NCBI GenBank assembly: GCA_001917535.1
Contig: MNEF01000026.1
Location: 1 to 39,526 of the forward strand
Direction: 5' to 3'
DNA: 39,526 bases
From: Candidatus Rokubacteria bacterium 13_1_40CM_69_27
GTDB lineage: Bacteria; Methylomirabilota; Methylomirabilia; Rokubacteriales; CSP1-6
Each line of letters starts with the position of its first letter. The first letter of the stretch is position 1. The position numbers and the translations under genes are program-made. Shown in pieces: positions 1 through 9,849 of the stretch. The notes under the pieces are model-generated. The model saw only the letters and a program-made list of their open reading frames with translations, had not been told where the DNA came from and did not search any database.

Positions 1-647
1 AACGTGTGGAAGTGGAGCGGCAGGCCGACCTCGCTCACGGCCTTCCAGAGCGGCTCCCAGATCGGATGCCACATGGGCTCCATGTCCCAAGAGCACGACA
101 GCTCCACGCCGCGCAGGCCGAGCCTGGCCGCACGGTGGAGCTCCTTCACGGCGGCGTCGATGTCGCCATACGGCAGACAGGCCAGCCCGATGAAGCGGTC
201 GGGGTAGTGACGGCAGAAGTCGGCGAGCCAGTCGTTGTAGATCCGGAACATCTCGCTGGCGGCCTCGTGATCGCCGAGCCGCGTGGCCGCGCCGAGGATG
301 CCGAAGATCACCTCGGCCTGCACGCCGTCGCGGTCCTGGTCTCGGACGCGCAGGTCGGGATCGCTGACGCGGCGGACGCCCTTCTGGCCGTCCTCGTAGA
401 GCCCGGTCGACGCCATGGCGTCGACACGGTAGTTGGCCCCCGGCACGAACTTCTGGCCGGAGGGCCCGACGCTGTTGACGAGCCCGAAGGACTTGCCCTT
501 CTTGGAGGTCCAGTGCGGACCGTCGGGGCCGTCGGTCACGTAGGGCATGCGATCTTTAAGTCCCGCCGAGGCGTTCGAGGTGAAGAGGTCGGGCGGCAGC
601 CAGGGCAGATCGATGTGGCAGTCGGCGGAGATCCTCGCGTAGCGCAT
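1..647 (-). CDS. Amidohydrolase family 2 protein (partial, C-terminus outside window)
   Basis: An uninterrupted reading frame starts at the ATG at 647-645 and runs off the left edge (215 full codons). The protein begins MRYARISADCHIDLPWLPPD, the same opening as the complete amidohydrolase at 10576-11718, and it stays collinear with that protein to the PLHFHT segment at the edge. The family (Amidohydro_2, ACMSD/gamma-resorcylate decarboxylase fold) consists of metal-dependent TIM-barrel hydrolases or decarboxylases. Here the first metal-ligand region reads ADCHID rather than the usual H-x-H. A GGAGG-like sequence precedes the start. It diverges from the RND operon across about 180 bp. The substrate cannot be told from sequence. 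The family call is firm. Confidence 0.9.
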   Translation of the reverse strand, partial: MRYARISADCHIDLPWLPPDLFTSNASAGLKDRMPYVTDGPDGPHWTSKKGKSFGLVNSVGPSGQKFVPGANYRVDAMASTGLYEDGQKGVRRVSDPDLRVRDQDRDGVQAEVIFGILGAATRLGDHEAASEMFRIYNDWLADFCRHYPDRFIGLACLPYGDIDAAVKELHRAARLGLRGVELSCSWDMEPMWHPIWEPLWKAVSEVGLPLHFHT

Positions 648-759
648 GTCGCCTCCCTCGGTGGTCAGCGGCCCCGGGGGGCCGTGGCCGGCTCGGCAGG
701 ATTCTAGCCCGCGTCGCGGGCGTTGTCGCGCCCTTTCCCTCGCCGCGGTCAGGTTTCCT

Positions 760-803
760 GGTACTGTACATACCTTGAAGCCGAGCGCCGACACAACTTG
801 TAT
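760..803 (+). promoter_or_regulatory. Candidate promoter/operator upstream of the RND operon
   Basis: The divergent gap holds an interrupted inverted repeat, GGTACTGTACATACC at 760-774, with arms GGTA/TACC around TGTACA. It abuts a weak -35-like TTGAAG (775-780) and, 17 bases later, a weak -10-like TTGTAT (798-803). A palindrome next to a promoter is the arrangement expected for a TetR- or PadR-type repressor of an efflux operon, but no regulator gene lies in the window. The hexamers are poor matches, so this is tentative. Confidence 0.25.
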
Positions 804-827
804 ACGCTCCGGTGAGATCTGTCGCCG

Positions 828-3800
828 GTGAACCCCTCCCAGATCTTCATTCTGCGCCCGGTCGCCACCTCGCTGCTGACGGCGGGCATCCTCCTGGCCG
901 GCGCTGTCGCCTATACCCAGTTGCCGGTCTCGGCGCTGCCCCAGGTCGACTATCCCACCATCCAGATCCTGACCTTCTACCCGGGGGCCAGCCCGGAGGT
1001 CATGGCCTCGTCGGTCACGACCCCGCTCGAGCGGCAGTTCGGTCAGCTACCCGGACTCAGCCGGATGACGTCGACCAGCTCGTCCGGCGCCTCGCTCGTG
1101 ACCCTGCAGTTCAACCTGGAGCTCAACATCGACGTCGCCGAGCAGCAAGTCCAGGCGGCGATCAACACCGCGGCCACCTTCCTGCCCAAGGACCTGCCGA
1201 CCCCTCCCGTCTACAGCAAGGTCAATCCGGCCGATAGCCCGGTCCTGACGCTCGCCGTCACCTCCGACACCCTGCCGCTCACGAGGGTGCAGGACCTCGC
1301 CGACACCAACCTGGCCCAGAAGATCTCGCAGCTTCCCGGCGTCGGCCTCGTCAGCATCAGCGGCGGCCAGAAGCCGGCCGTCCGGGTCCAGGCCAACCCC
1401 TCCGTGCTCGCGTCCTACGGGCTGAGCCTGGAGGACGTCCGGGCCGTGCTCTCGCAGGCCAACGTCGACCAGCCGAAGGGGAACCTCGAGGGCGCGCGAC
1501 AGTCGTTCACGATCGGGGCCAACGATCAGCTCTTCTCCGCCGACGAGTACCGGGCGCTCGTCGTCGCGTACCGCAACGGCGCGCCCGTGCGCCTATCCGA
1601 CGTGGCCAACGTGGTGGAGGGCGCCGAGAACGTCAAGCAGGCGGCCTGGATGAACGACAAGCCGGCCGTCATCGTGAACATCCAGCGCCAGCCCGGGGCC
1701 AACATCATCGGCGTCGTGAACCGCATCAAGCGCCTGCTGCCCCAGCTCAAGGCGTCGCTGCCGGCCTCCGTCGACATCACGATCCTGACCGACCGCACGA
1801 CGACGATCCGCGCCTCGGTGGCCGACGTCCAGTTCTCGCTGCTGCTGACGGTGGTCCTCGTGGTCATGGTCATGTTCCTCTTCCTCCGGAGTCTGGCCGC
1901 CACCGTCATCCCGAGCATCGCCGTCCCCATCTCGCTGGTGGGCACCTTCGGCATCATGTACCTGCTCGGCTACAGCCTGGACAACCTCTCGCTGATGGCG
2001 TTGACGATCTCCACCGGCTTCGTGGTCGACGACGCCATCGTGATGATCGAGAACATCGCCCGCTACATCGAGGCGGGCGAGTCACCGCTGGCGGCCGCCT
2101 TGAAGGGCTCGGAGCAGATCGGATTCACGATCGTCTCCCTCACCGTGTCGCTGATCGCCGTGCTGATCCCGCTGCTCTTCATGGGCGAGGTCGTGGGCCG
2201 GCTCTTCCGCGAGTTCGCCATCACCCTCAGCGTCACCATTCTCGTGTCCGCCGTCGTCTCGCTGACCCTGACGCCGATGATGTGCGCCAAGATCCTCCGG
2301 CACCAGGAGGCCGCCGCGCAGGGCTGGTTCTACCGGGCAACCGAGCAGGGCTTCAACGCGTCCATCGCGTGGTACGGGAAGACACTCCGCTGGGTGCTCG
2401 GGCACCAGCCGGCGACGCTGGTCATCACCGTGGCGACCCTGGTCCTGACCATCGTGCTCTACGTGGTGGTTCCCAAGGGGTTCTTCCCCGTGCAGGACAC
2501 GGGCGTCATCCTCGGCATCTCGGAGGCGCCGGAGTCCGTGTCGTTCGCGGCGATGGCCGAGCGCCAGCAGGCCCTGGTGCGGGAGATCCTGAAAGACAAG
2601 GACGTGGAGAGCCTGTCGTCGTTCATCGGGGTGGACGGCGTCAACATGACGCCCAACAGCGGGCGCATCCAGATCAATCTCAGGCCGCGGAATGAGCGGG
2701 CGGTCGACGCCTCCTCGATCATCCGGCGCCTGCAGAGTTCGCTGGAGAAGATCGACGACATCACGCTCTACATGCAGCCGGTCCAGGACCTCACGGTGGA
2801 GGACCGCGTGAGCCGGACGCAGTACCAGTACGCGTTGCAGGACGCCGACCCGCGAGAGCTGGCGGAGTGGGCGACGCGGCTGGCCGACCGGCTGAGGACG
2901 CTGCCGGAGCTGCGGGACGTCGCCATGGATCAGCAGAACCGGGGGCTGCAAGCCGCGCTGGTGATCGACCGCGACGTCGCCTCCCGCCTCGGGATCGTCC
3001 CCCAGGTCATCGACGACACGCTCTACGATGCCTTCGGGCAGCGGCAGGTCTCGACCATCTTCACCCAGCTCAACCAGTACCACGTGGTGCTGGAGGTGGC
3101 GCCGGAGTTCCAGCAGAGTCCCGAAGCGCTCAAGAGCATCTACGTGAAGTCGTCGACCGGCGCCCAGGTGCCGCTCAGCGCCTTCACGCGCTTCGAGCCG
3201 AGCACCGCCCCGCTGGCCGTGAATCACCAGGGGCAGTTCCCCTCGGTCACGCTGTCGTTCAACCTCGCGCCCGGCGGGTCGCTGGGCGCGGCCATCACGG
3301 CCATCTCGGCGGCCGAGCGGGAGATCGGGCTGCCGGCCGCGGTCCGCGCCAGCTTCCAGGGGACCGCGCAGGCGTTCCAGGCGGCGCTGGCCAACGAGCC
3401 GCTCCTCATCCTGGCCGCGGTGGTGACGGTCTACATCGTGCTGGGAATCCTCTACGAGAGCTACATCCATCCGGTCACCATCCTGTCGACGCTGCCCTCG
3501 GCCGGGGTGGGCGCGATCCTGGCCCTGCTCCTCACCCGGATCGATCTCAACCTCATCGCCCTGATCGGCATCATCCTGCTCATCGGAATCGTCAAGAAAA
3601 ATGCGATCATGATGATTGACTTCGCGCTGGATGCCGAGCGCCAGGAGGGCAAGCCTCCGGAGGAGGCCATCTATCAGGCGTGCCTGCTGCGCTTCCGTCC
3701 CATCATGATGACGACCCTGGCCGCGCTGCTGGGCGGCGTGCCGCTGGCCTTCGGCAGCGGCACCGGGGCCGAGCTGCGCCAGCCCCTCGGCATCACCATC

Positions 3801-3941
3801 GTCGGCGGTCTTCTTCTCTCCCAGGTGCTCACGCTCTACACCACGCCGGTCGTCTACCTCTACTTCGACCGGCTGGGGCGGCGCGCCCGCCGGGCCCGCA
3901 TCCGGCGCCCGGTCGCCGCTGAAGTCCCGGCCGGGGACTGA
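828..3941 (+). CDS. RND efflux transporter permease, MdtB-like
   Basis: This is a 1037-residue inner-membrane proton/drug antiporter of the HAE-1 RND family, close to the usual 1030-1040 residues. The N-terminus has the first membrane segment, with [11 protein letters not shown] followed by [19 protein letters not shown], the conserved porter-domain signature. The proton-relay aspartates are D401-D402 in [13 protein letters not shown], and the relay lysine lies in [13 protein letters not shown] (K923/K924). A large periplasmic loop follows each of TM1 and TM7. The start is GTG at 828, with a weak GGTGAG 11 bases upstream. It is followed after two bases by a second, similar permease and then the adaptor gene, so it is the first gene of a three-gene pump operon that lacks its own TolC-type channel. 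Confidence 0.93.
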   Translation: MNPSQIFILRPVATSLLTAGILLAGAVAYTQLPVSALPQVDYPTIQILTFYPGASPEVMASSVTTPLERQFGQLPGLSRMTSTSSSGASLVTLQFNLELNIDVAEQQVQAAINTAATFLPKDLPTPPVYSKVNPADSPVLTLAVTSDTLPLTRVQDLADTNLAQKISQLPGVGLVSISGGQKPAVRVQANPSVLASYGLSLEDVRAVLSQANVDQPKGNLEGARQSFTIGANDQLFSADEYRALVVAYRNGAPVRLSDVANVVEGAENVKQAAWMNDKPAVIVNIQRQPGANIIGVVNRIKRLLPQLKASLPASVDITILTDRTTTIRASVADVQFSLLLTVVLVVMVMFLFLRSLAATVIPSIAVPISLVGTFGIMYLLGYSLDNLSLMALTISTGFVVDDAIVMIENIARYIEAGESPLAAALKGSEQIGFTIVSLTVSLIAVLIPLLFMGEVVGRLFREFAITLSVTILVSAVVSLTLTPMMCAKILRHQEAAAQGWFYRATEQGFNASIAWYGKTLRWVLGHQPATLVITVATLVLTIVLYVVVPKGFFPVQDTGVILGISEAPESVSFAAMAERQQALVREILKDKDVESLSSFIGVDGVNMTPNSGRIQINLRPRNERAVDASSIIRRLQSSLEKIDDITLYMQPVQDLTVEDRVSRTQYQYALQDADPRELAEWATRLADRLRTLPELRDVAMDQQNRGLQAALVIDRDVASRLGIVPQVIDDTLYDAFGQRQVSTIFTQLNQYHVVLEVAPEFQQSPEALKSIYVKSSTGAQVPLSAFTRFEPSTAPLAVNHQGQFPSVTLSFNLAPGGSLGAAITAISAAEREIGLPAAVRASFQGTAQAFQAALANEPLLILAAVVTVYIVLGILYESYIHPVTILSTLPSAGVGAILALLLTRIDLNLIALIGIILLIGIVKKNAIMMIDFALDAERQEGKPPEEAIYQACLLRFRPIMMTTLAALLGGVPLAFGSGTGAELRQPLGITIVGGLLLSQVLTLYTTPVVYLYFDRLGRRARRARIRRPVAAEVPAGD

Positions 3942-3943
3942 CC

Positions 3944-6900
3944 GTGGGGATTTCTGCGCCCTTCATCCGGCGGCCGATCGCCACGTCGCTCCTGAGCGTG
4001 GCCCTGCTCCTGGCGGGCGTGCTGGCCTACCGCACGCTGCCGGTGGCGCCGCTGCCCCAGGTGGAGTTCCCCGTCATTTCGGTGCAGGCCACGCTGCCGG
4101 GGGCCAGTCCGGAGACGATGGCAGCCTCGGTGGCCACGCCGCTGGAGCGGCAGTTCGCGCGCATTGCCGGGGTGACGGAGATCACCTCGGCGAGCCTGCT
4201 GGGCGCCACCAGCGTCACGTTACAATTCGACCTCGACCGCAACATCGACGCCGCCGCGCGCGACGTGCAGGCCGCCATCAACGCCGCCCGCAGCCAGTTG
4301 CCGCCCAACCTTCCCAACAACCCGAGCTACCGGAAGATCAATCCCGCCGATGCGCCGATCCTGATCCTGGCCCTCACGTCGGACACGCTGCCGGTGGGCC
4401 GCCTGTTCGACGCCGCCGACTCGGTCCTGGCCCAGAAGCTCTCCCAGGTGGCCGGCGTGGGGCAGGTGACCATCGGCGGCGGCGCGCGCCCGGCCGTGCG
4501 CGCCCGCGTCGATCCCAACGTGCTGGCGCAGCTCGGGATCGGCCTGGGCCAGGTGCGGGCGGCGCTGGCCGCGGCCAACGCGAACTCGCCGAAGGGCGAG
4601 CTGGCCGACGGCTCGACGGCGTGGACGATCACCGCCAACGACCAGCTCATGGAGGCCGACCACTACCGGCCGGTGATCATCACCTACCGCAACGGCGCTC
4701 CCGTCCGGCTGGGCGACGTCGCCACCGTGGAGACCTCGGTGGAGGACGTCCGCACGGCGGGCCTGGCCAACGGCAAGCGGGCCGTCCTGATGATCGTGTA
4801 CCGCCAGCCGGGCGCCAACGTGATCGAGACGGTCGATCGGGTGTTCGCGCTGATGCCGGAGCTCAAGGCGTCGATCCCGCCGGCCGTGAACCTCGCCGTC
4901 GTCCTCGACCGGACCACGACCATCCGCGCCTCGTTCCGCGACATCCAGCTCACGCTGCTCCTGTCCATCGTGCTCGTCGTGCTCGTGGTGTTCGTCTTCC
5001 TCCGCAGCGGGTCGGCCACGGTGATCCCCAGCGTGGCCGTCCCGCTCTCCCTGCTGGGCACGTTCGCCGGGATGTACTTCTTCGGCTACAGCCTGGACAA
5101 CCTCTCCCTCATGGCGCTCACGGTCTCGACCGGCTTCGTGGTCGACGACGCCATCGTCGTGCTCGAGAACATCACGCGGTACCTGGAGCGCGGCGACTCA
5201 CCCGTGCAGGCGGCCCTGAAGGGCGCGCGCGAGATCGGGTTCACCGTGCTGTCGATGAGCACGTCGCTGGTGGCCGTGTTCATCCCGATTCTCTTGATGG
5301 GCGGCCTCGTCGGCCGGCTCTTCCGCGAGTTCGCGGTCACGCTGACCCTGGCCATCACCGTCTCCCTGCTGGTCTCGCTGACCACGACGCCCATGATGTG
5401 CGCGCTGTTCCTGAAGCCCGGCCACGCGCAGCGGCACGGGCGGGCCTACCGGCTGGGCGAGCGGGCCTTCGACGCCGTGCGGAATCTCTACGCGCGGACG
5501 CTCGGCTGGGTGCTGCGCCACCAGCTGGCGACGCTGCTCGTCACCCTGGCCACGATCTGCGTGAACATCTACCTCTTCGCCGTGGTCCCCAAAGGCTTCT
5601 TCCCCCAGCAGGACACCGGGCGCATCGTCGGCAACATCCAGGCCGAGCAGGACATCTCGTTTCCGGCGATGCGCGCCAAGATGGTCGAGTTCGCCGGGAT
5701 CGTGCTCAACGATCCCGCCGTGGAGAACGTCGTGGGCTTCACCGGGGGCGGCGGCAACACCACGAACAGCGGGCGCATGTTCATGGCGCTGAAGCCGCTG
5801 GCCGAGCGGAAGGTGTCGGCCGATCGGGTCATCGATCGCTTGCGCGGCCGGCTCGCCCACGTTCCCGGCGCGACGCTGTTCCTGCAAGCCGTGCAGGACG
5901 TGCGGGTCGGCGGCCGGCTCAGCAACGCCCAGTACCAGTACACGCTGCAGAGCCCGAATCTCGACGAGCTGAACGCCTTCGCGCCGCGGATGCTGGCGGC
6001 GCTGCGCGGGCTGCCCCAGTTGCGGGACGTCGCCACCGACCAGCAGAACCGCGGGCTGCAGGCCGCGCTCGTCATCGACCGCGACACCGCGTCACGACTG
6101 GGCGTCCCCGCTCAGGTCATCGACGACGCGCTGTACGACCGGTTCGGCCAGCGCCAGGTGTCGACCATCTTCACCGAGCGCAACCAGTATCGCGTGGTGC
6201 TCGAGGTCGGGCCCGACTTCCAGCAGAACCCCGACGCCCTGGCCGGCGTGTACGTCCGGGGGGCGAACGGGGCGCAGGTGCCGCTGAGCGGTTTCACGCG
6301 GTTCGCGCCGCGCACGACGCCGCTCTCGGTCAACCACCAGAGTCAGTTCCCCTCGGTGACGCTGTCGTTCAACCTCGCCGCCGGCGTGGCGCTCGGGAAC
6401 GCGGTGAATGCGATCGAAGCCGCCGGGCGTCAGGTCGGGCTGCCCTCCTCCATCCGCGCCAGCTTCCAGGGCACCGCCCAGGCGTTCCAGGCGTCGCTGG
6501 CGAACCAGCCCGTGCTCATCCTCGCCGCGCTGGTGGCGGTCTACATCGTCCTCGGCGTCCTCTACGAGAGCCTCGTCCATCCCATCACCATCCTGTCCAC
6601 GCTGCCCTCGGCCGGCGTGGGCGCGATCCTGGCCCTGCTCCTCTGCCGGATGGACCTCAACATCATCGCGCTGATCGGGCTCGTCCTCCTGATCGGGCTC
6701 GTCAAGAAGAACGCGATCTTGATGATCGACTTCGCGCTGGACGCCGGGCGGCGGCAGGGGATGCCGCCGCGGGAGGCGATCTACGAGGCCTGCCTCCTGC
6801 GCTTCCGGCCGATCATGATGACGACGATGGCCGCCCTCCTCGGCGCCCTGCCGCTGGCGCTCGGCACCGGCGTCGGCTCCGAGCTGCGCCGCCCGCTGGG

Positions 6901-7051
6901 CATCACGATCGTCGGCGGCCTCCTCGTGTCCCAACTCCTCACCCTGTACACCACGCCGGTCGTCTACCTGTACCTGGAGCGCGTCCGCCTGGCTCTGCGC
7001 GGGGTGCGGGCTCCGGCGCTGCCGGCGCCCTCGTGGGAGGCGCCGCGGTGA
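3944..7051 (+). CDS. RND efflux transporter permease, MdtC-like
   Basis: A second HAE-1 RND permease, 1035 residues, clearly paralogous over its whole length to the gene just upstream. Examples are GASPETMAASVATPLERQF, D401-D402 in [13 protein letters not shown], and GLVKKNAILMIDF with K921/K922. It starts at GTG 3944, two bases after the previous stop. Its own stop overlaps the GTG of the adaptor gene (GTGA at 7048-7051). In Escherichia coli two such paralogues, MdtB and MdtC, form a mixed trimer, and a pair of similar permeases with one adaptor suggests the same here. The order is permease, permease, adaptor rather than mdtA-B-C. The substrate range is not predictable. Confidence 0.93.
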   Translation: MGISAPFIRRPIATSLLSVALLLAGVLAYRTLPVAPLPQVEFPVISVQATLPGASPETMAASVATPLERQFARIAGVTEITSASLLGATSVTLQFDLDRNIDAAARDVQAAINAARSQLPPNLPNNPSYRKINPADAPILILALTSDTLPVGRLFDAADSVLAQKLSQVAGVGQVTIGGGARPAVRARVDPNVLAQLGIGLGQVRAALAAANANSPKGELADGSTAWTITANDQLMEADHYRPVIITYRNGAPVRLGDVATVETSVEDVRTAGLANGKRAVLMIVYRQPGANVIETVDRVFALMPELKASIPPAVNLAVVLDRTTTIRASFRDIQLTLLLSIVLVVLVVFVFLRSGSATVIPSVAVPLSLLGTFAGMYFFGYSLDNLSLMALTVSTGFVVDDAIVVLENITRYLERGDSPVQAALKGAREIGFTVLSMSTSLVAVFIPILLMGGLVGRLFREFAVTLTLAITVSLLVSLTTTPMMCALFLKPGHAQRHGRAYRLGERAFDAVRNLYARTLGWVLRHQLATLLVTLATICVNIYLFAVVPKGFFPQQDTGRIVGNIQAEQDISFPAMRAKMVEFAGIVLNDPAVENVVGFTGGGGNTTNSGRMFMALKPLAERKVSADRVIDRLRGRLAHVPGATLFLQAVQDVRVGGRLSNAQYQYTLQSPNLDELNAFAPRMLAALRGLPQLRDVATDQQNRGLQAALVIDRDTASRLGVPAQVIDDALYDRFGQRQVSTIFTERNQYRVVLEVGPDFQQNPDALAGVYVRGANGAQVPLSGFTRFAPRTTPLSVNHQSQFPSVTLSFNLAAGVALGNAVNAIEAAGRQVGLPSSIRASFQGTAQAFQASLANQPVLILAALVAVYIVLGVLYESLVHPITILSTLPSAGVGAILALLLCRMDLNIIALIGLVLLIGLVKKNAILMIDFALDAGRRQGMPPREAIYEACLLRFRPIMMTTMAALLGALPLALGTGVGSELRRPLGITIVGGLLVSQLLTLYTTPVVYLYLERVRLALRGVRAPALPAPSWEAPR

Positions 7052-8430
7052 GCCGGCGTCGCGGCGCCAGGGTCCCCGAAAGCGCGACCCATGCCTGGCG
7101 GCTGCTGCTCGTGCTGCTGGCGGCGGTCTGCGCCGCGTGCGGTGACACCAAGGCCGAGTCCAAGCAGCCCCAGCGTCGCGCCGCGGTGCCGGTCGCGGTG
7201 GCGGTGGTGGAGCAGAAGACGATGCCGCTGCAGATCCAGGCGATCGGGACGGTCGAGGCCTACACGGCCGTCTCGGTGAAGGCCCAGGCCCCGGGCGAGA
7301 TCCTCCGCGTCCACGTGAAGGAAGGCCAGGACGTGCGCAAGGGCGATCTGCTGTTCACGATCGATCCGCGCCTCTTGGACTCGACCCTCGCCCAAGCCCA
7401 GGCGAACCTCGCGAAGGACATGGTGCAGGTGCAGCAGGCCCGCGCCGTGCTGGAGCGGGACCAGGCCCGGGTGGCCCAGACCCGCGCCGCGCTGGCCCGC
7501 GACGAAGCCCAGGCCCGGAACGCCGAGACGCAGGCCCAGCGCTACGCCGACCTGTTCAAGCGGGAGCTCATCGCCCGCGAGCAGTACGATCAGTTCCGCA
7601 CGTCGGCCGAGGCGTTTGCCGCCACCGTTCGCGCCGACGAGGCCGACGTGCGGAGCGCGGAGGAGACCGTCCGCGCCGATCAGGCGGCCGTCCGGGCCGC
7701 CGAGCAGCTCGTCCGCGCCGACGAGGCCGCGGTCGAGAACGCCCGCGTCCAGCTCGGCTACACCACGATCCGCTCGCCGATCGACGGGCGGACGGGCAGC
7801 GTCATGATGACCGAGGGCAACGTCGTCCGCGCCGGTGGGACCAGCGACTCGACCCTCCTGCTGATCAACCAGATCCGGCCGATCTACGTGTCATTCACGG
7901 TGCCGCAGCAGCAGCTGCCGACGATCAAGCGCTACATGGCCTCGGGCCGACTGCAGGTGGCGGCCGTCCCGGCCGGCGATCCGCGGCCGGTCGGGGGCGT
8001 GGTGACCTTCATCGACAACGCCGTCGATGCGGCGACGGGAACGATCCGGCTCAAGGCGACCTTCGCCAACGACGAAGGCCGGCTCTGGCCCGGCCAGTTC
8101 GCCAACGTCACGCTGACCCTGGCCAGCGAGGCCGATGCCATCGTCGTGCCCTCCCAGGCGGTCCAGAGCGGACAGCAGGGCCCCTACGTCTTCGTGGTGA
8201 AGGCAGACTCCACGGTCGAGCTGCGGCCGGTGGTCCCCGCCCGCACGCAGGGCGGCGAGACCATCATCGCCAAGGGCCTGCAGGCGGGCGAATCGGTGGT
8301 CACCGACGGCCAGCCCCGCCTCACCGCCGGGGCGAAGGTCGAGGTCCGAGGAGAAGGCCGGCCAGCGGAGTCCGGACGCAGCGACTCCGGACGGGGCGAG
8401 CCCGGAGGGAAGCGGGAGCGGGCGCCCTGA
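7048..8430 (+). CDS. RND efflux periplasmic adaptor (membrane fusion protein)
   Basis: A 460-residue HlyD/AcrA-family periplasmic adaptor that links the RND permeases to an outer-membrane channel. A hydrophobic N-terminus (LLLVLLAAVCAACG) looks like a lipoprotein or Sec signal; the lipobox is imperfect. Next comes the biotinyl-lipoyl half-motif (AIGTVEAYTAVSVKAQAPGE), then a long alanine/glutamine/arginine-rich alpha hairpin of about 150 residues with repeated heptads (ADEA, AEETVRADQAAVRAAEQ). The second lipoyl half and beta-barrel follow (VQLGYTTIRSPIDGRTG). The start is GTG 7048, overlapping the stop of the upstream permease. The open frame continues far upstream, but only as the shadow of the permease gene. 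The C-terminus ends in a Gly/Arg/Ser-rich tail. It is translationally coupled to the permeases. Confidence 0.92.
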   Translation: MSRRRGARVPESATHAWRLLLVLLAAVCAACGDTKAESKQPQRRAAVPVAVAVVEQKTMPLQIQAIGTVEAYTAVSVKAQAPGEILRVHVKEGQDVRKGDLLFTIDPRLLDSTLAQAQANLAKDMVQVQQARAVLERDQARVAQTRAALARDEAQARNAETQAQRYADLFKRELIAREQYDQFRTSAEAFAATVRADEADVRSAEETVRADQAAVRAAEQLVRADEAAVENARVQLGYTTIRSPIDGRTGSVMMTEGNVVRAGGTSDSTLLLINQIRPIYVSFTVPQQQLPTIKRYMASGRLQVAAVPAGDPRPVGGVVTFIDNAVDAATGTIRLKATFANDEGRLWPGQFANVTLTLASEADAIVVPSQAVQSGQQGPYVFVVKADSTVELRPVVPARTQGGETIIAKGLQAGESVVTDGQPRLTAGAKVEVRGEGRPAESGRSDSGRGEPGGKRERAP

Positions 8431-8464
8431 CGAGCGGAACGCGGGGGTCGGATAACGCCTGGCG

Positions 8465-9430
8465 CTACGCGAGCTCCGGGATGACCCACCGTGGCCGGCC
8501 GCCGGCGGCCACGCGCTGGATGTTGTCGAAGCCGTTCCGGAACCTCGCCGTCCAGTTCTCCCAGGTCGGCCCCGCGGAATGCGGGGTGAGCGTGACGTTG
8601 GGCAGGGCGAAGAGCGGGTGATTCGGCGCCGGGGGCTCCTCGACCAGCACGTCGAGCCCGGCCGCCGCGATCTGGCCCTCCGTCAGCGACCGGTAGAGCG
8701 CGGCCTCGTCCACGACCGCCCCCCGGCAGGTGTTGATCAGGATCGCGCTCGGCGTCATCAGCGCGAACTCGCGCGTGGACATCATGTTCCGCGTGGAGTC
8801 GTCGAGCGGCACGTGCAGGCTCACCACGTCTGAGGTGCGCAGAAGCTCGCCGAAGAGGACGAAGCGGACCTCGAGGGCGTCCTCCTCCGCCTGGGTGAGC
8901 CGGACGATGTCGTAGTACTGGACCCTCATGTCGAACGCCGCCGCGCGCCGGGTCACCTTCTTGCCGATGTTCCCGAGGCCGACGATCCCCAGGGTCTTGC
9001 CCGCCAGCTCATGCACGCGCGCATCCGCCGGATTGCCCACGCGCCACTTGCCGGCGACGATGTCGTTGTGGAATCGGACGAGCTTTTTGAGCACCGCCAG
9101 CATGAGCATCAGCGTGTGCTCGGCCACGGCGATCGCATTGGCGCCGCCGTTGTTGGCCACGGGCACGCCCGCCTTCCGGGCCGCCTCCATGTCAACGCGG
9201 TCGTAGCCGGCGCTGAGGAGTTGGACCAGCCGGAGCTTCGGCGCGGCCCGGAAGAACTCGCCGCCCATCTGCCGGGCCAGACCGAGGTAGTACTCGGCGT
9301 CGGCGGCCGCCTGGTAGAACTCGGGCGTGCCGGGGTCGGCGACCACCAGCTCGAAGCCGGGCGGCGCCAGCGACCGCGCGATGTCGAGGATCACCTCGGA
9401 TTGGCGGGGAGCGAACAGGATCCTGGTCAT
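8465..9430 (-). CDS. D-2-hydroxyacid dehydrogenase (NAD(P)-dependent)
   Basis: A 321-residue dehydrogenase of the phosphoglycerate/D-2-hydroxyacid family. It has an N-terminal half of the catalytic domain, a Rossmann nucleotide-binding domain with GLGNIG at 151-156, and the catalytic triad R236 (NTCRGAVVDE), E265 (LVEEPP) and H284 (LTPHSAGP). The start is the ATG at 9430-9428, which overlaps the stop of the cupin gene as ATGA, so the two are translationally coupled. The open frame continues upstream of this ATG, but only as a shadow of the cupin gene. The reaction would be reversible reduction of a 2-keto acid. The substrate is unknown. It converges on the RND adaptor gene with a 34-bp gap. 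Confidence 0.9.
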   Translation of the reverse strand: MTRILFAPRQSEVILDIARSLAPPGFELVVADPGTPEFYQAAADAEYYLGLARQMGGEFFRAAPKLRLVQLLSAGYDRVDMEAARKAGVPVANNGGANAIAVAEHTLMLMLAVLKKLVRFHNDIVAGKWRVGNPADARVHELAGKTLGIVGLGNIGKKVTRRAAAFDMRVQYYDIVRLTQAEEDALEVRFVLFGELLRTSDVVSLHVPLDDSTRNMMSTREFALMTPSAILINTCRGAVVDEAALYRSLTEGQIAAAGLDVLVEEPPAPNHPLFALPNVTLTPHSAGPTWENWTARFRNGFDNIQRVAAGGRPRWVIPELA

Positions 9431-9768
9431 GGCTGCGCCAGCGGGATCGTCGCTGTCACACAGGGCTGAGTCCCGAGCACACGGGTCGTGTGCCCCTTGC
9501 CCGTCGTGTCCTCGACCAGTCGCGCGTCGCCGGGGCCGAACACGTGCTTCCCGCCGTCCCCCAGGCCGATCTCGAGCTGCCCGGAGAGGATGATCACGAA
9601 CTGGCGGCGCGGGGCCGGATGCCAGTCGAGGAACTGTCCGACCGGCCAGACGCGGAACGAGATCTGCGTGGCCGCCAGCCCCTTCGTCCACTCCGGTGCT
9701 CGAGCCAGGTCGATCGGCTCGCTCTGCGAGTGCCCATCGGGCCCCGTGTAAAGCCGGAACGTTCCCAT
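9427..9768 (-). CDS. Small cupin-domain protein
   Basis: A 113-residue single-domain cupin. The barrel has a conserved DWHPAPRRQFVIILSGQLEIGLGDG stretch, split here as DWHPAPRRQF and VIILSGQLEIGLGDG, matching cupin motif 1, and a weaker motif 2 near FGPGDARLVEDTTGKGHTT. Histidines in DWH and in GKGHTT could bind metal. A strong AGGGGGGCG-type ribosome binding site lies just before the ATG at 9768. It shares an ATGA overlap with the downstream hydroxyacid dehydrogenase, so the pair is an operon. Small cupins of this kind are often accessory isomerases, dioxygenases or sensors in catabolic operons. The function here is not assignable. Confidence 0.82.
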   Translation of the reverse strand: MGTFRLYTGPDGHSQSEPIDLARAPEWTKGLAATQISFRVWPVGQFLDWHPAPRRQFVIILSGQLEIGLGDGGKHVFGPGDARLVEDTTGKGHTTRVLGTQPCVTATIPLAQP

Positions 9769-9803
9769 CGCCGCGCCCCCCCTGACTCCTTAAGAATGGA
9801 CGG

Positions 9804-9815
9804 CATGCTAGCATG
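9804..9815. promoter_or_regulatory. Perfect 12-bp palindrome in divergent promoter region
   Basis: CATGCTAGCATG is a perfect palindrome in the middle of the 81-bp gap between the divergent cupin operon and VOC gene. Its central location fits an operator for a dimeric repressor serving both directions. No regulator gene is adjacent. Confidence 0.35.
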
Positions 9816-9849
9816 ACCACGACCCGCCGAGGCGTAAGGAGGAGGTCCC

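Noticed and set aside
2082-3470. Long open frame antisense to the first RND permease
   Set aside because: Shadow of a high-G+C coding sequence: Arg/His/Gly/Asp-rich, no start context, no known domain.
4621-7047. Long upstream extension of the adaptor frame through the second permease gene
   Set aside because: The residues are Arg/Pro/Gly/His-rich out-of-frame translation of the permease. The adaptor begins at GTG 7048 with an overlap typical of operons.
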